This document shows, one piece after another, positions 6,501 to 8,442 of a DNA stretch of 8,442 bases (position 1 is the stretch's first letter; every line of letters begins with the position of its first letter). Source of the stretch: Armatimonadota bacterium. Its GTDB lineage: Bacteria > Armatimonadota > Fimbriimonadia > Fimbriimonadales > Fimbriimonadaceae. The notes beneath the pieces are model-generated. The model made no database searches. It saw nothing but the letters and a program-made list of their open reading frames with translations, and had not been told where the DNA came from. The DNA is taken from contig DPBN01000294.1 of assembly GCA_003516955.1 (NCBI GenBank), positions 1 through 8,442 on the forward strand, in the 5' to 3' direction. Position numbers and translations under genes: made by a program.

Positions 6501-7175
6501 TCAACCCAGCCGGATTCGCAAGGCCTCACGAAGCCGCTCGGCGAAGGGACCGTCCTCCCATCGGTTGCTCGAGTAGGATGCGGGTCGCTCGAAAACGAGC
6601 GAGGGGTCGACGAGCGGAGGACCGTTCGGGATGCTCGCCTGGACCAGCACGGCGCGCTGGGTGATCCGCAGAGCGCACCCGCACACCTTGAGGCCCGTCC
6701 GCTCGTCCACCACGTCGTTCGGCGAGATATGGGCGAAGCAGTCGGCCGTCCGGCCGGCGGCAGCGACGAAGGGCGTCTGCTCGGCCAAGGCCGCCGGCAG
6801 GCCGCAGGCGCGCAGCGCATCCACCAACGGCTCGACCACGCGCCGGTACACCCTGCGGACGGAGCGGGAGAGCGTTGCCGGGTCCTCGCCGGGCTCCGCC
6901 AGACCCTCCAGAGGCCATGCGAGGCCGACGGTGACGTCGTGCCCGTGGAGCACGGCCTTTCCGCCCGTAGGCCTGGCGACCCAGGGCACGGGGTTGCCGG
7001 GCAACAGGTCGCGCTCCGCCCGTTGCCAGTAGCCGAGGCTGACCCAGGCGCCGGTCCAGCGATACACGCGGCAGAGCCTCTCTCCCCGCTCGGCGCGCTC
7101 CAGCAGGGCGGCGTCGCGGGCCATGTTCTCCCGACCGTCCGTCGGTCCGTCGTCTGCGAGGACGAAGTCAGCCAT
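6501..7175 (-). CDS. Lipoate-protein ligase / octanoyltransferase family protein (LipM/LplA-like)
   Basis: 224 residues with the BPL/LplA/LipB catalytic fold; members attach lipoate or octanoate to a lysine of lipoyl domains such as GcvH. NMARDAALLE (17-26) is the usual N-terminal helix, and WVSLGYWQ (44-51) and RPTGGKAVLHGHD (68-80) match the ligand-binding strands, with the GG pair at 71-72 and His77. LKVCGCALR (162-170) holds Lys163, the conserved lysine. The Cys in ADCFAHIS (Cys146) falls where LipM/LipL octanoyltransferases carry their acyl-accepting Cys. The family's following HG motif (QHG or HHG) reads LVQAS here. The length is short against LipM (about 280) and E. coli LplA (about 340), so a separate accessory domain is absent. 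ATG at 7175 was chosen because upstream in-frame sequence lies in gcvPB. It follows gcvPB by 46 bp, which suggests GcvH as the substrate. Whether it uses free lipoate with ATP or octanoyl-ACP is not decided. Confidence 0.85.
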   Translation of the reverse strand: MADFVLADDGPTDGRENMARDAALLERAERGERLCRVYRWTGAWVSLGYWQRAERDLLPGNPVPWVARPTGGKAVLHGHDVTVGLAWPLEGLAEPGEDPATLSRSVRRVYRRVVEPLVDALRACGLPAALAEQTPFVAAAGRTADCFAHISPNDVVDERTGLKVCGCALRITQRAVLVQASIPNGPPLVDPSLVFERPASYSSNRWEDGPFAERLREALRIRLG

Positions 7176-7188
7176 GGTAACACCGGGA

Positions 7189-7214
7189 GGCGGGGTCCGC
7201 CTCCGGACCCCGCC
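7189..7214 (-). other. Perfect 11-bp stem-loop between gcvPB and the lipoate ligase gene
   Basis: GGCGGGGTCCG (7189-7199) and CGGACCCCGCC (7204-7214) are exact reverse complements around a 4-base loop. It lies 7 bp after the gcvPB stop and ends 13 bases before the ligase ATG. There is no T-run on the downstream (minus-strand) side. It may partly terminate transcription, protect the 3' end of the gcvPB message, or lower ligase expression by crowding its ribosome site, which shows no clear Shine-Dalgarno. Confidence 0.7.
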
Positions 7215-7221
7215 GCGAGCC

Positions 7222-8442
7222 TCAGCTGGGACGCCAGCAGACGTCCAGGTTTTTGACGGCCGCCGTTTCGTCCAACCGGCCGACGACCTGGGTCGTCGGC
7301 GCGTCGTGCAGCAGGTCGGGATTCTCCCGCGCTTCGGCGCAGATCGCACGGAGGGCGTCGCAGAACGCGTCCAAGGTCTCCTTGGTCTCGGTCTCCGTCG
7401 GCTCGATCATCAGCGCCTCGGGCACGATGAGCGGGAAGTAGTTCGTCGGTGGGTGGAACCCGTAGTCGATGAGCCGCTTGCTGAAGTCCAGGGCGCGGAC
7501 CCCCTGCTTCTTGTAGGGAGCGGCGGTCAGAACGCACTCGTGCATGCAGAAGCGGTCGTGCGCCGGCGGTAGGACGTCCTTCAGCCTCGCCTGCACGTAG
7601 TTGGCGTTCAGCACCGCATGGCGAGAGATGTCCGCCATGTGCTCCCGGCCGAACGCCAGCAGGTAGCTGAGCGCGCGCACCGCCAGCAGGAACTGGCCGT
7701 AGTACGGCGACACCTTCCCGATCGACTGGGGCCGGTCGTGATCGAAGGCGGCCTTGCCGTCCCGACGGACCAGCACGGGGGTGGGCAGGAACGGGGCCAG
7801 CAGCTCGTTCGCGCCGATCGCGCCGCAACCGGGGCCGCCGCCGCCGTGCGGCGTGCTGAACGTCTTGTGCAGGTTCAGATGCATGCAGTCGAACCCGTGG
7901 TCCGATGGGCGGGTGGTGCCCACCATCGCGTTCATGTTCGCGCCGTCGCAGAACACGAGCGCTCCGGCCGCGTGCACCATGTCGCAGATCTGCGCGATGT
8001 TCCGCTCGAACAGGCCCAGCGTGGACGGGTTGGTGAGCATCAGGGCGGCGGTGTCTGGCCCCAGCGCGGCCTTCAGCGCCTCGAGGTCGGTGAGGCCGTC
8101 CTCGTTCGTCGGGATCGGCTTCACGCGGAACCCGGCCCGAGCCGCGCTCGCGGGGTTGGTGCCGTGCGCGCTGTCCGGGACCAGAACCACCTTTCGCCCG
8201 CCTTCGCCGCGGGACTCGTGGTACGCCTTGATGAGCATCAGGCAGGTCAGCTCGCCGTGGGCGCCCGCGAGCGGCTGGAGGGTGACGTGGTCGAACCCGG
8301 TGATCTCCTCCAGCATCTCCTGGACGCTCAGCAGCACCTCCAGCGCGCCGCGCACGGTCTCCTCCGGCTGCAGGGGGTGGATGCCCGCGAAGCCCGAAAG
8401 ACCGGCCACCCGCTCGTTGACCTTCGGGTTGTACTTCATCGT
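7222..8442 (-). CDS. gcvPB: Glycine dehydrogenase (decarboxylating) subunit 2, GcvPB, 5' end cut by window edge
   Basis: 406 residues are visible, and the frame stays open to base 8442. The first codon visible is Thr followed by MKYNPKVNE, which is the internal TMKYNP motif of GcvPB, so that Met is not the start. About 70-85 N-terminal residues lie outside. With subunit 1 the protein forms the P-protein, a PLP enzyme that decarboxylates glycine and passes the aminomethyl group to the lipoyl arm of GcvH. Counting from that Met, the family blocks are LQPLAGAHGE (54-63), PDSAHGTNPASA (88-99), LTNPSTLGLFE (135-145), DGANMNAMVG (165-174) and NLHKTFSTPHGGGGPG (189-204) with the PLP lysine at 192. 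The short C-terminus (CWRPS) is normal for the separate subunit, so this is the two-gene type and not fused GcvP. The lipoate ligase gene follows 46 bp downstream. Confidence 0.97.
   Translation of the reverse strand, partial: TMKYNPKVNERVAGLSGFAGIHPLQPEETVRGALEVLLSVQEMLEEITGFDHVTLQPLAGAHGELTCLMLIKAYHESRGEGGRKVVLVPDSAHGTNPASAARAGFRVKPIPTNEDGLTDLEALKAALGPDTAALMLTNPSTLGLFERNIAQICDMVHAAGALVFCDGANMNAMVGTTRPSDHGFDCMHLNLHKTFSTPHGGGGPGCGAIGANELLAPFLPTPVLVRRDGKAAFDHDRPQSIGKVSPYYGQFLLAVRALSYLLAFGREHMADISRHAVLNANYVQARLKDVLPPAHDRFCMHECVLTAAPYKKQGVRALDFSKRLIDYGFHPPTNYFPLIVPEALMIEPTETETKETLDAFCDALRAICAEARENPDLLHDAPTTQVVGRLDETAAVKNLDVCWRPS

Noticed and set aside
6431..7828. A 465-codon minus-strand frame across the ligase gene and the end of gcvPB
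   Set aside because: It is Arg/Pro/Ser-rich shadow coding in a different frame from both recognised proteins.

Overview
The window is a dense, GC-rich (by eye about two-thirds G+C) piece of bacterial chromosome made of ordinary housekeeping genes. There are nine protein genes, two of them cut by the window edges. The longest stretch without a gene is 108 bp. I see no mobile element, CRISPR array, tRNA, rRNA or phage signal. The genes point to a diderm with lipid A/LPS: LpxK, an LpxL-type acyltransferase and two family 9 (heptosyltransferase-like) glycosyltransferases. A separate P-protein subunit 2 (gcvPB, rather than one fused gcvP) and a LipM/LplA-type ligase make a typical enteric proteobacterium unlikely. 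Armatimonadota, Acidobacteriota or Gemmatimonadota-like lineages are possible, but the sequence alone does not settle this.

Region 1 (minus strand, 3433 down to 1) is an envelope operon with overlapping genes: lpxK, LpxL/HtrB-like acyltransferase, GT9 glycosyltransferase, and a second GT9 glycosyltransferase that runs off the left edge. Every junction overlaps (41, 28 and 8 bp), so the four genes are probably co-transcribed and translationally coupled. They would 4'-phosphorylate lipid A, add a secondary acyl chain from acyl-ACP and start the core oligosaccharide.

Region 2 (plus strand, 3542 to 6464) starts divergently from lpxK. It holds mtaB (radical-SAM tRNA methylthiotransferase), then a 95-bp gap with a likely promoter, a perfect 16-bp palindrome and a leader hairpin, then acpP and fabF joined by an ATGA overlap. 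Acyl carrier protein and ketoacyl-ACP synthase II make and carry the acyl chains that the region 1 acyltransferase would use.

Region 3 (minus strand, 8442 down to 6501) converges on fabF. It holds the 3' part of gcvPB (glycine decarboxylase subunit 2) followed by a LipM/LplA-family lipoate ligase or octanoyltransferase. The pairing makes sense because the H-protein of the glycine cleavage system carries lipoyl, which is made from octanoyl-ACP. A perfect 11-bp hairpin lies between the two genes, and a second hairpin lies between the convergent stop codons of fabF and the ligase gene.

I found no undescribed system. The points most worth a second look are the palindrome inside the acpP promoter, the intercistronic hairpin after gcvPB, and the unusual active-site region of the ligase.
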